DNA of 12,902 nucleotides from an uncultured Eubacteriales bacterium (GCA_934552695.1 CAKTER010000027.1:1-12902); one strand, 5' to 3'. Shown: positions 1-7,608, counted from the stretch's first letter. The notes: generated by a model not told the origin, from the letters alone. Made by a program: numbers and translations.

Positions 1-1
1 C

Positions 2-1159
2 TTGGGCTGGCCCTATTCCGAAAGCTTTTTCGTGCCCGAAGAGGTGCGGATGATGGCTTCCGTGTTCGGACAGGCCGCCGCCGAGCGGGAGGAAACCTGG
101 AAGGCCCGGTTTGCCAAATATAGCGAAGTCTATCCTGCGCTGGCCCGGGAATGGGCGGAGTGGCATTCCCCCCTGCTGCCCAAGGATTTATTGGACGATG
201 AGAACTTCTGGCGTGCCGGGGAGGGCAATCTGGCCACCCGGGCGGCCTCCGAAAAGGTGCTGCAATATGTGGCGGGGGTATGCCCCAACCTGATGGGCGG
301 CTCTGCCGACCTGGGGCCCTCCAACAAGTCCGTGATGAAGGAAAAGCCCTATTACAGCAAAACGGAGCGGGACGGCGCCAATATGCACTTTGGCATTCGG
401 GAGTTTGCCATGACCGCCATTGCCAGCGGCATGGCCGTTCACGGCGGCCTGCGTCCCTATGTGGCCGGGTTCCTTGTGTTTAGCGACTATATGAAGGCGG
501 GCTTGCGCCTGCAGGCTCTGATGCAGCTGCCGGTGCTTTCCCTGCTGACCCACGATAGCATTGGGGTGGGGGAGGACGGCCCGACTCACCAGCCCATCGA
601 GCACCTAGCCGCCCTGCGGAGCATCCCCGGCTACACGGTGTTCCGCCCCTGCGACGGCCGGGAAACGGCGGCGGGCTACTACACCGCCCTCACCAACCCC
701 GGCCCCACGGCCCTGATTCTGTCCCGGCAAAACCTGACCGACCTGCCCGGCACCGGCCGGGAGGCCTTACAGGGCGCTTATGTACTGGTACGGGAAGAGA
801 AGGATGCGCCCGATGTGATTTTGATGGCTACCGGCTCCGAGGTGGCGTTGGCGGTGGAGGCCGCCCGGGTACTGAAGGAGGAGGGCGTAGCAGCCCGGGT
901 GGTGAGCATGCCCTCCTGGGAGCTGTTTGCCCGGCAAAGCCCGGAATATCAGGAGGAGGTACTGCCCAAGGCAGTGCGCCGCCGGGTAGCGGTGGAGGCC
1001 GCCTCCGACTTTGGCTGGCACCGGTTTATCGGGCTGGACGGCAAAATGGTAGGGATGCAGGGCTTTGGCGCTTCGGCCCCTGCCGGAAAGCTGTTTGAAA
1101 AGTTTGGCATTACCGCAGAAGCCGTGGTGGCGGCGGCGCAGGAATTGATGAAGAGCTAA
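2..1159 (+). CDS. tkt: Transketolase, C-terminal part (5' end outside window)
   Basis: Thiamine-diphosphate enzyme of the non-oxidative pentose phosphate pathway that moves two-carbon ketol units between sugar phosphates in the cytoplasm. The frame is open to the window edge, and the first visible residues (GWPYSESFFVPEEV) are internal to the family, so about 385 of roughly 660 residues are present. The pyrimidine-binding domain carries MHFGIREFAM, whose Glu (visible residue 134) is the TPP-activating glutamate, followed by LTHDSIGVGEDGPTHQP and the substrate-binding FRPCDGRE segment. The C-terminal transketolase domain follows (MATGSEVALAVEAA, then VEAASDFGWHRFIG) and ends in a TAA stop. The ACT gene begins 23 nt downstream with no terminator between, so the two are probably co-transcribed. 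Identification is confident; the true start cannot be seen. Confidence 0.96.
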   Translation: MGWPYSESFFVPEEVRMMASVFGQAAAEREETWKARFAKYSEVYPALAREWAEWHSPLLPKDLLDDENFWRAGEGNLATRAASEKVLQYVAGVCPNLMGGSADLGPSNKSVMKEKPYYSKTERDGANMHFGIREFAMTAIASGMAVHGGLRPYVAGFLVFSDYMKAGLRLQALMQLPVLSLLTHDSIGVGEDGPTHQPIEHLAALRSIPGYTVFRPCDGRETAAGYYTALTNPGPTALILSRQNLTDLPGTGREALQGAYVLVREEKDAPDVILMATGSEVALAVEAARVLKEEGVAARVVSMPSWELFARQSPEYQEEVLPKAVRRRVAVEAASDFGWHRFIGLDGKMVGMQGFGASAPAGKLFEKFGITAEAVVAAAQELMKS

Positions 1160-1182
1160 GCCTGGCGAAAGGGAATGAGGAT

Positions 1183-1452
1183 ATGAATTGTATTGTAACG
1201 GTAGTGGGCAAGGACAAGGTGGGCATCATTGCCCGGGTTTGCACCTATCTGGCCAATAACGAGGTCAATATTTTGGATATTTCCCAAACCATTGTTCACG
1301 GGTATTTTAATATGATGATGGTGGTGGAGCTTTCGGAAAAAAGCAGCAGCTTCGAGGCCGTGGCCGACGGGCTGGAGGCTTTGGGCAACGAAATCGGCGT
1401 TTCTATCCTGATTCAGCGGGAGGATATTTTTAACAGTATGCACCGGATTTAA
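1183..1452 (+). CDS. ACT domain protein, UPF0237 family
   Basis: An 89-residue protein that is essentially one ACT domain, a small ligand-binding fold that often senses amino acids. The N-terminus ([35 protein letters not shown]) shows the typical beta-strand, the G-x-x-A/V helix cap, then a helix and a second strand. No enzyme or DNA-binding domain is fused to it. The ATG follows a weak purine-rich site (GGGAATGAGG). The gene lies directly before a UPF0210 gene, an arrangement I recall as common in Firmicutes, for example in streptococci. The inference is that it senses a ligand for, or forms a complex with, the UPF0210 protein. The ligand is unknown; I see nothing that decides it. Confidence 0.93.
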   Translation: MNCIVTVVGKDKVGIIARVCTYLANNEVNILDISQTIVHGYFNMMMVVELSEKSSSFEAVADGLEALGNEIGVSILIQREDIFNSMHRI

Positions 1453-1495
1453 ATTACCGGGCAGCCCATTATTTTATGTGCGAAGGAGACCTCTT

Positions 1496-2854
1496 ATGCT
1501 GTCGAGAATGGAAATTGACGAAACCAACCGGATGATCCAGCAGTCCAATTTGGATGTGCGGACCATTACCATGGGCATTAGCCTGCTGGATTGTGCCGAT
1601 GGGAATTTGGACCGGTTTAATGTAAAAGTTTATGATAAAATCACCCGCAAGGCCGAAAATTTGGTCAAGGTGGGGGACGATTTGGCCCGGGAGTTTGGGG
1701 TGCCCGTGGTCAACAAGCGCATCTCCGTTACCCCGGTGGCCATTGCGGCGGCGGGCTGCCATGCCGAGGATTATGTTTCGGTAGCCAAAACCCTGGACCG
1801 GGCGGCCCGGGAGGTGGGCGTCAACTTTATCGGCGGGTTTTCGGCGCTGGTACAAAAGGGCGCCACCCCCAGCGACCAAACCCTTATCCGCTCCATCCCC
1901 CAGGCCTTGGCCGAAACCGAGCGGGTCTGCTCCTCCGTCAATCTGGGCAGCACCCGGAACGGCCTGAACATGAACGCCGTGCGGGAAATGGGCGAGATTA
2001 TTTTGCAAACCGCACAGGCTACCGCCGACCGGGACTCCATTGGCTGTGCCAAGCTGGTGGTATTTTGCAATGCGGTGGAGGACAACCCCTTTATGGCGGG
2101 GGCCTTCCACGGCGTGGGGGAGCAGGACTGTGTGATTAACGTAGGCGTTTCCGGCCCCGGCGTGGTGAAGCGGGCCTTGGAGAGCTGCCGGGGGGCGGAC
2201 TTCGAGACCTTGTGCGAAACCATTAAGCAGACCGCCTTTAAGATTACCCGGGTGGGCCAGCTGGTAGCCCGGGAGGCCTCCCGCCGGCTGGACGTGCCCT
2301 TTGGCATCATCGACCTGTCGTTGGCCCCCACCCCGGCGGTGGGCGACAGCGTGGCCGAGATTTTTCAGGAAATGGGTCTGGAGCAGGCCGGAGCCCCCGG
2401 TACCACGGCGGCGCTGGCCATTTTGAACGACCAGGTGAAAAAGGGCGGCATTATGGCCTCGTCCTATGTGGGCGGGCTTTCCGGGGCCTTTATCCCCGTC
2501 AGCGAGGACCACGGTATGATCGAGGCTGCCGAGCTGGGGGCCCTCAGTCTGGAAAAGCTGGAGGCCATGACCTGCGTGTGCTCGGTGGGCTTGGATATGA
2601 TTGCCATTCCCGGCGATACCCCGGCTACCACCCTGTCCGGCATCATTGCCGACGAGTGCGCCATTGGCATGATTAACAACAAAACCACCGCCGTTCGGGT
2701 TATCCCTGTGATAGGGAAAGGCGTCGGCGAGCGAGTGGAATTTGGCGGGCTGTTGGGCTACGCCCCCATCATGCCGGTAAACCCCTTTGGCTGCGGTGAT
2801 TTTATCCGCCGGGGCGGCCGGGTGCCGGCGCCGGTACACAGCTTTAAAAACTAA
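1496..2854 (+). CDS. UPF0210 / DUF711 (PFL-like) family protein
   Basis: A 452-residue cytoplasmic protein of the conserved UPF0210 family, whose biochemical role is not established. The start is ATG 1496, placed 7 nt after AAGGAG (1483-1488). An in-frame GTG at 1478 lies upstream of that site and is rejected. Family stretches include an N-terminus with [20 protein letters not shown], the conserved [35 protein letters not shown], and a glycine-rich C-terminus ([28 protein letters not shown]). It has no signal peptide or membrane helix. Length matches the family (about 450). It sits 43 nt after the ACT gene and 12 nt before pepD, so the three are probably one transcript. Some databases attach a pyruvate-formate-lyase-like label, but I see no clear glycyl-radical motif and do not assign that activity. 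Confidence 0.93.
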   Translation: MLSRMEIDETNRMIQQSNLDVRTITMGISLLDCADGNLDRFNVKVYDKITRKAENLVKVGDDLAREFGVPVVNKRISVTPVAIAAAGCHAEDYVSVAKTLDRAAREVGVNFIGGFSALVQKGATPSDQTLIRSIPQALAETERVCSSVNLGSTRNGLNMNAVREMGEIILQTAQATADRDSIGCAKLVVFCNAVEDNPFMAGAFHGVGEQDCVINVGVSGPGVVKRALESCRGADFETLCETIKQTAFKITRVGQLVAREASRRLDVPFGIIDLSLAPTPAVGDSVAEIFQEMGLEQAGAPGTTAALAILNDQVKKGGIMASSYVGGLSGAFIPVSEDHGMIEAAELGALSLEKLEAMTCVCSVGLDMIAIPGDTPATTLSGIIADECAIGMINNKTTAVRVIPVIGKGVGERVEFGGLLGYAPIMPVNPFGCGDFIRRGGRVPAPVHSFKN

Positions 2855-2866
2855 GGAGGAAAAGCA

Positions 2867-4312
2867 ATGGCTTTGGAACATTTGGAACCCAAAAGTTTTT
2901 TCCGTTTTTTTGAAGAATTTGCGTCCGTGCCCCATGGCAGCGGCCATACGGACCAGGCGGCGGAGTATTTGGTGAAGTTTGCCAACGACCGGGGCATCGA
3001 GGTAGTGCGGGATGGCGCCAACAACGTGTATATGCGCCAGCCGGCGACCCCCGGCTACGAAAATGCCCCCGGCGTGATTTTGCAGGGACATTTGGACATG
3101 GTGTGCGATCAGGATAAGGGGGTAGGCCACAACTTTTTGACGGACCCCCTGACGCTGTATGTGGAGGATGGCGAGTGGATTCGGGCCCGGGGCACCACCT
3201 TGGGGGCCGACGACGGCGTGGCGGTTGCCATGGCACTGGCTGTGCTGGACAGCAAGGATATTCCCCACGGCCCACTGGAGGCGGTGTTTACTTCCGACGA
3301 GGAAGTGGGGATGCTGGGGGCCACGGCCTTTGACGGCAGCTTGCTGAAGGGCCATTACCTCATCAATATGGATACCGAAAACGACGGGATGCTGCTGATT
3401 GGCTGCTGCGGCGGCCTGCGGGCCGACCTGACCCTGCCGTTGGAGCGGGAGACCGTTGCCGGGTTGGCGCCTTACCGGCTGGAGCTGAAGGGCCTGTTGG
3501 GGGGGCACTCCGGGGAGGACATCCACCGGCAGCGGGCCAGTGCCTTGGTGCTGTTGGCCCGGTTCTTTACCGAGCTGGCCGAAGCCATGCCCGTTCGCAT
3601 TGCAAGCTTGGCCGGCGGGATTGCCGACAACGCCATTTGCCGGGAGTCCGAAGCGGTGTTTGGGGTGCGTCCGGCCGACGCCGAGGCCCTGCTTTCCTTT
3701 GTAAAGCAGTTTGAGGCTACCCTGCAAAAGGAATACGCCGGGGTGGAAACCGGTATTGAGGTGGAAGCGGCTCCCGTGGAAGCACTGGGGACGGTGCTGA
3801 CCGAGGCTTGTGCGCAAAAAGCATTGGATCTCATTACCCTCCTGCCGTTCGGCTATTACTTCCGGAGTGTGCGGTTTGAAAATCTGACCGAAACCTCGGC
3901 CAACCCCGGGATTTTGGAGATGGACGAGACGAAAATGGTGGTGGGGATGTCCCTGCGGAGCAACGTGCAAAGCCGCATGGCCCTTCCGAAGGAGCAGGTG
4001 GAGGCGTTGGCCCGGCTCACCGGGGCCCGGGTGGACTTTTACGGCGGCTACATCCCCTGGGAAAGCGACCCGAATTCGGCGCTGGTAGCCAAAACCCAGG
4101 CGACCTACCGGGAGCTGTTTGGCGAGGATATGCAGCTACAGGCCATCCACGGCGGGATTGAATGCGGGGTGTTCGGCGGCAAGGCGGACCTGGACATGGT
4201 GTCCTTTGGCCCGCAGATCGACTACATCCATAGCCCCCGGGAGCGGCTGTCCATTTCCTCCACGCAAAAGTATTGGAAGTTCTTGGTGGAGCTGTTGGGC
4301 AGACTTCGGTAA
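2867..4312 (+). CDS. pepD: Aminoacyl-histidine dipeptidase (peptidase M20 family, PepD type)
   Basis: A 481-residue di-zinc cytosolic peptidase expected to split Xaa-His and other short dipeptides for amino-acid recovery. The M20 metal and catalytic residues are visible. H75 and D77 lie in QGHLDMVCDQ, D115 (bridging) in TLGADDGVAVA, E145/E146 (general base and ligand) in TSDEEVGMLGA, D169 in INMDTEND, and the late His455 in DYIHSPRERLS. The dimerisation (lid) domain lies between about residues 205 and 390 and contains the typical GLLGGHSGEDIHRQRA segment. The length of about 480 fits the PepD subgroup rather than the shorter PepT or carboxypeptidase groups. ATG 2867 follows a strong AAGGAGG. 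The stop codon shares its last A with the ATG of tcdA, suggesting translational coupling. Confidence 0.95.
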   Translation: MALEHLEPKSFFRFFEEFASVPHGSGHTDQAAEYLVKFANDRGIEVVRDGANNVYMRQPATPGYENAPGVILQGHLDMVCDQDKGVGHNFLTDPLTLYVEDGEWIRARGTTLGADDGVAVAMALAVLDSKDIPHGPLEAVFTSDEEVGMLGATAFDGSLLKGHYLINMDTENDGMLLIGCCGGLRADLTLPLERETVAGLAPYRLELKGLLGGHSGEDIHRQRASALVLLARFFTELAEAMPVRIASLAGGIADNAICRESEAVFGVRPADAEALLSFVKQFEATLQKEYAGVETGIEVEAAPVEALGTVLTEACAQKALDLITLLPFGYYFRSVRFENLTETSANPGILEMDETKMVVGMSLRSNVQSRMALPKEQVEALARLTGARVDFYGGYIPWESDPNSALVAKTQATYRELFGEDMQLQAIHGGIECGVFGGKADLDMVSFGPQIDYIHSPRERLSISSTQKYWKFLVELLGRLR

Positions 4313-5049
4313 TGGATAATACGTTTTTAAGGATAGAGATGCTGCTGGGAACGGCGGCATGGGAAAAATTACGTCACAGCCGGGTGCTGATTTTTGGCCT
4401 TGGCGGCGTAGGCGGGGCAGCGGCCGAGGCCTTGGCCCGTACCGGGGTGGGGGCCCTGCGGCTGGTGGATAACGATGTGTTTGCCCCATCCAACCTCAAC
4501 CGGCAGCTGGCGGCTACCCGGGACACGGTGGGCCGCCCCAAAACGGAGGCTTGGGCGGAGCGTATCCGAGCCATCAACCCGGATTGTGTGGTGGAGCCCT
4601 ACCAAATGTTCTTTTTGCCAGATAGCCCGGATGTTATGGCGGACTGCGATGTGGTCATCGACGCCATCGACACGGTAACGGGGAAGCTGGAGATTATCAC
4701 CCGGGCGCAAGCCAGGGGAATCCCCGTGCTTAGCTCCATGGGCACCGGGAACAAGCTGGACCTGACCCAGCTGCGTTTGGCAGACATTTATCAAACCGCC
4801 GGGTGCCCCCTGGCCAAGGTCATGCGAAAGGAGCTGCGGGCCCGGGGCGTTAGGCACCTAACGGTGGTGTATTCTCCCGAAAAGCCGCTGCCCTGCCGGT
4901 TAACGCCGGAGGAGCTGGCGGCCCGGGGGGAGAAACTACGGCCCCGGGGTACCCCGGCTTCGGCCATCTTCGTTCCGGCGGCGGCGGGGCTGTTGCTGGC
5001 TTCGGAGGCGGTACGGCTGTTGACAGGAGAGGAGGAGACCCATGGCTGA
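4312..5049 (+). CDS. tcdA: tRNA threonylcarbamoyladenosine dehydratase (ThiF/E1-like)
   Basis: A 245-residue E1-like ATP-dependent enzyme that cyclises t6A to ct6A at position 37 of ANN-decoding tRNAs. Visible features are the nucleotide-binding GLGGVGG at residues 29-35, LVDNDVFAPSNLNRQL (Asp53 and Asp55 for Mg-ATP; Arg64) and CDVVIDAIDTVTGK at 112-125. The TcdA-specific MGTGNKLDLTQLRLADIYQT and CPLAKVMRKELRARG at 165-179 set it apart from ThiF, MoeB and HesA. The chosen ATG overlaps the pepD stop by one base; a longer frame to 4273 would run into pepD. The Shine-Dalgarno site is weak, which fits translational coupling. The last 8 nt overlap the RseC-family gene. The sulfur-donor partners CsdA/CsdE are not in the window. 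Confidence 0.93.
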   Translation: MDNTFLRIEMLLGTAAWEKLRHSRVLIFGLGGVGGAAAEALARTGVGALRLVDNDVFAPSNLNRQLAATRDTVGRPKTEAWAERIRAINPDCVVEPYQMFFLPDSPDVMADCDVVIDAIDTVTGKLEIITRAQARGIPVLSSMGTGNKLDLTQLRLADIYQTAGCPLAKVMRKELRARGVRHLTVVYSPEKPLPCRLTPEELAARGEKLRPRGTPASAIFVPAAAGLLLASEAVRLLTGEEETHG

Positions 5050-5479
5050 AAAAGGTCGGGTTGTTGAATTAAAAGGAAACAATGCGGTGGTCAGCATGGT
5101 GCGGAAGGAAGCCTGCGCCAAGTGCCGGGCCTGCGTGGCCGGGTTTTCCGAAAAGGAAATGCTCATCGAAGCCGAGAATCAGTGCGACGCCAAGGTGGGC
5201 GACTGGGTGGAGATTACCTTGTCGGAGGACGGGTTTTTAAGCGCCGTGCTGATTATGTACGGGTTGCCGCTCATCGGGCTGATGGCCGGGTTTTTGCTGG
5301 GCTATTTTGCCTTGTGGCCGGTGATTCCCGGAGTAAGCCGGGAGCTGCTCAGCTTTGTTTTGGGGCTGGGGGGCGCCCTGCTGTGCTATTTGTGGATTCA
5401 CAGCCAAAAGGCCCGCTGGGAGACGAAAAAATACCGTCCGGCGGCGGTGGGGATTACCGATCCGACCCCGGAGGATTAA
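5042..5479 (+). CDS. RseC/MucC-family (SoxR-reducing system) membrane protein
   Basis: A 145-residue inner-membrane protein of the RseC/MucC family. In proteobacteria its relatives modulate SigE or help reduce SoxR; in Clostridia they are often linked to Rnf-type electron transport. The cytoplasmic N-terminal domain (1-65) carries a Cys cluster CAKCRAC (C25, C28, C31), a possible redox or Fe-S site, plus C48. Two membrane segments follow at about residues 68-90 and 98-118, with a basic tail. ATG 5042 lies behind a GGAGAGGAGGAG-type site inside the tcdA end, overlapping that gene by 8 nt. No rpoE, rseA, soxR or rnf gene is visible, so the partner is unknown. Family membership is confident; the role is inference. 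Confidence 0.88.
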   Translation: MAEKGRVVELKGNNAVVSMVRKEACAKCRACVAGFSEKEMLIEAENQCDAKVGDWVEITLSEDGFLSAVLIMYGLPLIGLMAGFLLGYFALWPVIPGVSRELLSFVLGLGGALLCYLWIHSQKARWETKKYRPAAVGITDPTPED

Positions 5480-5490
5480 ATGGAAAAAAC

Positions 5491-5526
5491 AAAGGGCTCG
5501 CCTGGAAAAAACAGGCGGGCCTTTTT
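5491..5526 (+). terminator. Intrinsic terminator of the tkt-rseC operon
   Basis: A GC-rich stem formed by AAAGGGCTCGCCTG and CAGGCGGGCCTTTT (with two G-T wobbles) around an A-rich loop ends in a run of five T. It lies 11 nt after the RseC-family stop, so it closes the plus-strand operon. Confidence 0.88.
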
Positions 5527-5575
5527 GGTTAAGGAATGGGAAGGCCGGGGAAAACCGGCGTATTCTTCGACCCTA

Positions 5576-5605
5576 TGATAAAAGCCCCGTCAAAAACGAC
5601 GGGGC
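5576..5605 (-). terminator. Intrinsic terminator of thiT
   Basis: On the minus strand GCCCCGTC pairs perfectly with GACGGGGC across a 6-nt loop and is followed by TTTTATCA. It lies 15 nt beyond the thiT stop. Together with the terminator at 5491-5526 it separates the convergent units. Confidence 0.9.
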
Positions 5606-5619
5606 GGAAGATAGGACGG

Positions 5620-6231
5620 TTATTTGCTTTTGATGGCAACGGGAGCCCCCTGCCGCCGGAAAAAGTCGGGCCGGATTTTGCGGATGAGGAGGGCTACTAC
5701 CAGCGTGAGGATGGTTTCGGGGACCATGTATTCGGCGTTGTAGCCCAGCGAGTAGATGACAGCGCCTATGCCTTCCCCGGCAATGGAGGCCCAGATTAAA
5801 AACCCGGATACAAAGCTGCACAAAAACCGCAAAAGGCAGGTGAGGAGTACGCCGCCGGTTACCTGACCGGGCTTGCCTTCCCGGCCAAAAACCCCGGCCA
5901 GACCCAGCAGGGTAAAGGCCAGCACATAGTCCAGCATAATCTCGCCAAACATGGCCAGCGCCGTTCCGGCGGGAGGGGGGTACAGGCCGCCAATAAGCAT
6001 TTGCAAAAGGCTATTGACAAAGCCGGTCAACAGCCCCCATTTTATGCCGTGACGGAAGCTGATGAGCATAAAGGGCAGCATACTGCACAGGGTAACACTG
6101 CCGCCCTGGGGCAGCTCGAACAGCTTGATTTGGGCCAGAATGGTGCCCAAAGCAATCATAATGGCGCACTCCAGCAGGGTGCGGGTTTTGGAATGGGACG
6201 GGATTTTAGTTTGGGACTGAGTTTGCGACAT
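5620..6231 (-). CDS. thiT: Thiamine transporter ThiT, ECF S component
   Basis: A 203-residue hydrophobic protein, the thiamine-binding substrate subunit of an energy-coupling factor transporter. The sequence shows about six membrane helices and the ThiT hallmark loop FELPQGGSVTLCSMLPFMLISFRHGIKWGLLTGFVNSLLQMLIGG. After that come YPPPAGTALAMFGEIMLDYVLAFTLLGLAG and a late AEYMVPETILTLVVALLI, where family Glu, Tyr and Asn residues contact thiamine. ATG 6231 has AGAGG 6-7 nt upstream; the open frame reaches 6366 but crosses the leader terminator, so the longer start is rejected. The shared EcfA/EcfT module is not in the window, typical of group II ECF systems where S components are scattered. The TPP riboswitch upstream independently supports the call. 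Confidence 0.95.
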   Translation of the reverse strand: MSQTQSQTKIPSHSKTRTLLECAIMIALGTILAQIKLFELPQGGSVTLCSMLPFMLISFRHGIKWGLLTGFVNSLLQMLIGGLYPPPAGTALAMFGEIMLDYVLAFTLLGLAGVFGREGKPGQVTGGVLLTCLLRFLCSFVSGFLIWASIAGEGIGAVIYSLGYNAEYMVPETILTLVVALLIRKIRPDFFRRQGAPVAIKSK

Positions 6232-6300
6232 GATGGACCTCTTTTCTTCACATAGCTGCCGGGGCAGCAGGTAACGGGTAGCGGAGTGGTCGCAGCCGGG

Positions 6301-6332
6301 GAAAAAGAAAAGCCCCCGGTCGGTTACCGGGG
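6301..6332 (-). terminator. Attenuator in the thiT leader
   Basis: On the minus strand CCCCGGT pairs with ACCGGGG around a 5-nt loop, followed by GCTTTTCTTTTTC. It lies between the TPP aptamer and the thiT start, so it is the likely expression platform: thiamine pyrophosphate binding would favour this hairpin and stop transcription. The aptamer's GCCGGAGGGA (6378-6387) can partly pair with the terminator's 5' arm as an antiterminator; this pairing is inferred by eye. Confidence 0.85.
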
Positions 6333-6369
6333 ACAAAGGTTTGCTGCCAATGGGGGTAAATCCCAAGAA

Positions 6370-6479
6370 AACAAAACTCCCTCCGGCGGCATTGACCGCA
6401 TCAGGTAAAGGAAAAGGCTTGGCCTTTTCGTAAGGGTTCCCGCCTTGGCGGGTCTCAGCCGTAGCACCCCTGTTTTGTT
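6370..6479 (-). ncRNA. TPP riboswitch (THI element) of thiT
   Basis: Read on the minus strand, the aptamer has AGGGGTGCTACGGCTGAGA, the variable GCCAAGGC arm, GGGAACCCTTACGA, then TTTACCTGATGCGGTCAATG and CCGCCGGAGGGAG. These match the THI-box landmarks (GGGGUGC, CUGAGA, ACCC, ACCUGAU, AAUGCC, GGGA). The closing P1 helix is perfect over 8 bp (AACAAAAC at 6472-6479 with GTTTTGTT at 6370-6377). It binds thiamine pyrophosphate and should shut off thiT when the vitamin is plentiful. Confidence 0.96.
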
Positions 6480-6483
6480 CCCT

Positions 6484-6512
6484 AGTATATCCAGCCCCGG
6501 GCGGCTTGTCAA
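6484..6512 (-). promoter_or_regulatory. SigA promoter of thiT
   Basis: On the minus strand a perfect -35 TTGACA (6507-6512) and -10 TATACT (6484-6489) are separated by 17 nt. Predicted transcription starts about 6477-6478, almost exactly at the 5' strand of the aptamer's P1 helix. Confidence 0.9.
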
Positions 6513-6534
6513 GAAAAAATTACGGACAAACAGA

Positions 6535-7527
6535 TTAGGCGTTTCGCCGCTCCCAGTCCTCCACCTGTTGGGCCAGCTTGTCCCGCCGGGCGGCAGCGGC
6601 CTCCCGCTGGGCGTTCAGGTCGTCCCGCTTCGTTGTCAGCTCTTCCAGCGCCGCCTCCTGCTCCGTTACGGCCTGGGCCTTTTCGTCGGCGGCCTGCTGG
6701 GCGGTGTCGTAAGCCGTCTGGCATTGGGCGACCTTTTCGACGGCAGCGGCATAGCCCTCGTCACCCTCCTGCAAGGCGTCCCGGGCGGCTTTGGCCTCGG
6801 TTAGGGCTTGTGCGGCGGCGGCTTTGTCGGTTTCGGCCGTTTTGGCCTCTTCCCGGGCCTGGGTCAGAGCTTCCTCCTTGGCGGCCTTCTGCCGGGTCAG
6901 GCCGGCGATTTGGGCCTCCAGCTTCTCTACCAGCGCCTGCTGGGTCTCCAGCTCCTTTTGGATTGCGGTGAGATCCACATAGGTGGTGGGGGTGCCGCCG
7001 CCGGTGGCGCCGGGGGGTTTATCCGGCTTTTGCTCGGGCTTTTGTTCCGGTTTTTCTTCGGGCTTTTGCTCCGGCTTTGCGGCGGGCGTTTCCGGGGCGG
7101 CGGCCGGGGTGATGGTCACGGTCTGGGTGACGGCGTCCCAAGCTACCGCAAAATCAAAGCCTTCGGAAATGGCCCGCAGGGGCACCAGCGTCCGGTCGTT
7201 GACGATAACGGCGGGGGCGTCCAGTGCGACCGTCCTTTCGTTGACGGTCATGGTAGGCTGGCCAATGGTCAGGCGAATGGTGGTATCCTCCCGGCGGCCG
7301 GTGACCGTTTGGGTGACGCCGTCCCAATCTACCGCAGCCCCCAGGGCCTCGAACACGGCCCGCAGGGGAACCATAGTGCGGTCGGCCATGATTTGGGGGG
7401 CTACGTCAAAGGCCACAGGGCTACCATTGACGATAACGGCAATGTCGCTTTTGGCGGCCAGGGCCGTTCCGGTGCCGCTGGCGGCCAGCATCCCGGCGAC
7501 CAACCACAGGCAAACTCTCTTTTTCAT
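6535..7527 (-). CDS. Secreted stalk (copper amine oxidase N-like) domain protein with coiled coil
   Basis: A 330-residue exported protein of unknown function. A signal peptide covers residues 1-25 (MKKR, a hydrophobic core, then TALAA). Residues 28-140 form a stalk domain of the Cu_amine_oxidN1 type with two copies of its core: VNGSPVAFDVAPQIMADRTM-VPLRAVFEALGAAVDWD (33-69) and IVNDRT-LVPLRAISEGFDFAVAWD (108-131). A charged proline linker with KPEQKPEEKPEQ-type repeats spans about 150-171, and a long Ala/Glu/Lys-rich coiled coil spans about 186-328. There is no LPxTG signal, lipobox or C-terminal membrane anchor, so it is probably released or held in the wall non-covalently. No catalytic amine oxidase domain is present. 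ATG 7527 has a strong GGAGGAG site. It is divergent from an XRE regulator, with a palindrome over its promoter. Confidence 0.88.
   Translation of the reverse strand: MKKRVCLWLVAGMLAASGTGTALAAKSDIAVIVNGSPVAFDVAPQIMADRTMVPLRAVFEALGAAVDWDGVTQTVTGRREDTTIRLTIGQPTMTVNERTVALDAPAVIVNDRTLVPLRAISEGFDFAVAWDAVTQTVTITPAAAPETPAAKPEQKPEEKPEQKPEQKPDKPPGATGGGTPTTYVDLTAIQKELETQQALVEKLEAQIAGLTRQKAAKEEALTQAREEAKTAETDKAAAAQALTEAKAARDALQEGDEGYAAAVEKVAQCQTAYDTAQQAADEKAQAVTEQEAALEELTTKRDDLNAQREAAAARRDKLAQQVEDWERRNA
7023..7078 (-). repeat. Short tandem repeats coding KPEQ-type linker
   Basis: Imperfect repeats of a 12-nt unit (AAGCCCGAGCAA-like on the minus strand) encode KPEQ, KPEE, KPEQ, KPEQ, KPDK in the stalk protein's linker. 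Such tracts can change length by slippage, so the linker may vary between strains. Confidence 0.75.
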
Positions 7528-7578
7528 AAGTATCTCCTCCTTTTGATGGGCTCCCCCGGTGGAGGAGCTTTTTCCATT

Positions 7579-7607
7579 ATTATATAAAACAGTTGACAAA
7601 AAGTCAA
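7579..7607 (-). promoter_or_regulatory. SigA promoter of the stalk-protein gene
   Basis: On the minus strand -35 TTGACT (7602-7607) and a perfect -10 TATAAT (7579-7584) are spaced by 17 nt. It lies about 50 nt upstream of the start codon, and its -35 and spacer are covered by the palindrome at 7592-7608. Confidence 0.9.
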
Positions 7608-7608
7608 C
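7592..7608. promoter_or_regulatory. Palindromic candidate operator between stalk and XRE genes
   Basis: GTTGACAAAAAGTCAAC is a perfect inverted repeat of GTTGAC with a 5-nt A spacer. It overlaps the stalk-gene -35 and spacer. A further half site, AAAGTCAAC (7622-7630), repeats the right arm 22 nt away, about two helical turns. The adjacent XRE protein is the obvious candidate binder (inference). Caution: TTGAC also belongs to -35 consensus. Confidence 0.6.

Noticed and set aside
1478..1495. GTG 1478 as the start of the UPF0210 gene
   Set aside because: The ribosome site AAGGAG lies inside this extension and is correctly spaced for ATG 1496.
1469..3970. An 833-codon open frame on the minus strand opposite the UPF0210 gene and pepD
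   Set aside because: The plus-strand proteins are clearly homologous to known families and have ribosome sites. The antisense frame is rich in His, Gly, Pro and Gln, as expected from reading GC-rich codons backwards, and shows no domain or ribosome site.
5543..5560. GCCGG/CCGGC hairpin between the two terminators
   Set aside because: Only 5 bp with no T-tract on either side; no supported role.
7550..7570. Hairpin GCTCCCCC/GGAGGAGC with TTTTT on the plus strand as a terminator
   Set aside because: No plus-strand gene lies upstream. It is in the 5' leader of the minus-strand stalk gene, has a mismatch, and lacks a T-tract in that direction.
6808..7587. Long plus-strand frames opposite the stalk-protein gene
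   Set aside because: Glycine/arginine-rich low-complexity translations with no recognisable domain; the minus-strand reading has a signal peptide, stalk repeats and a coiled coil.
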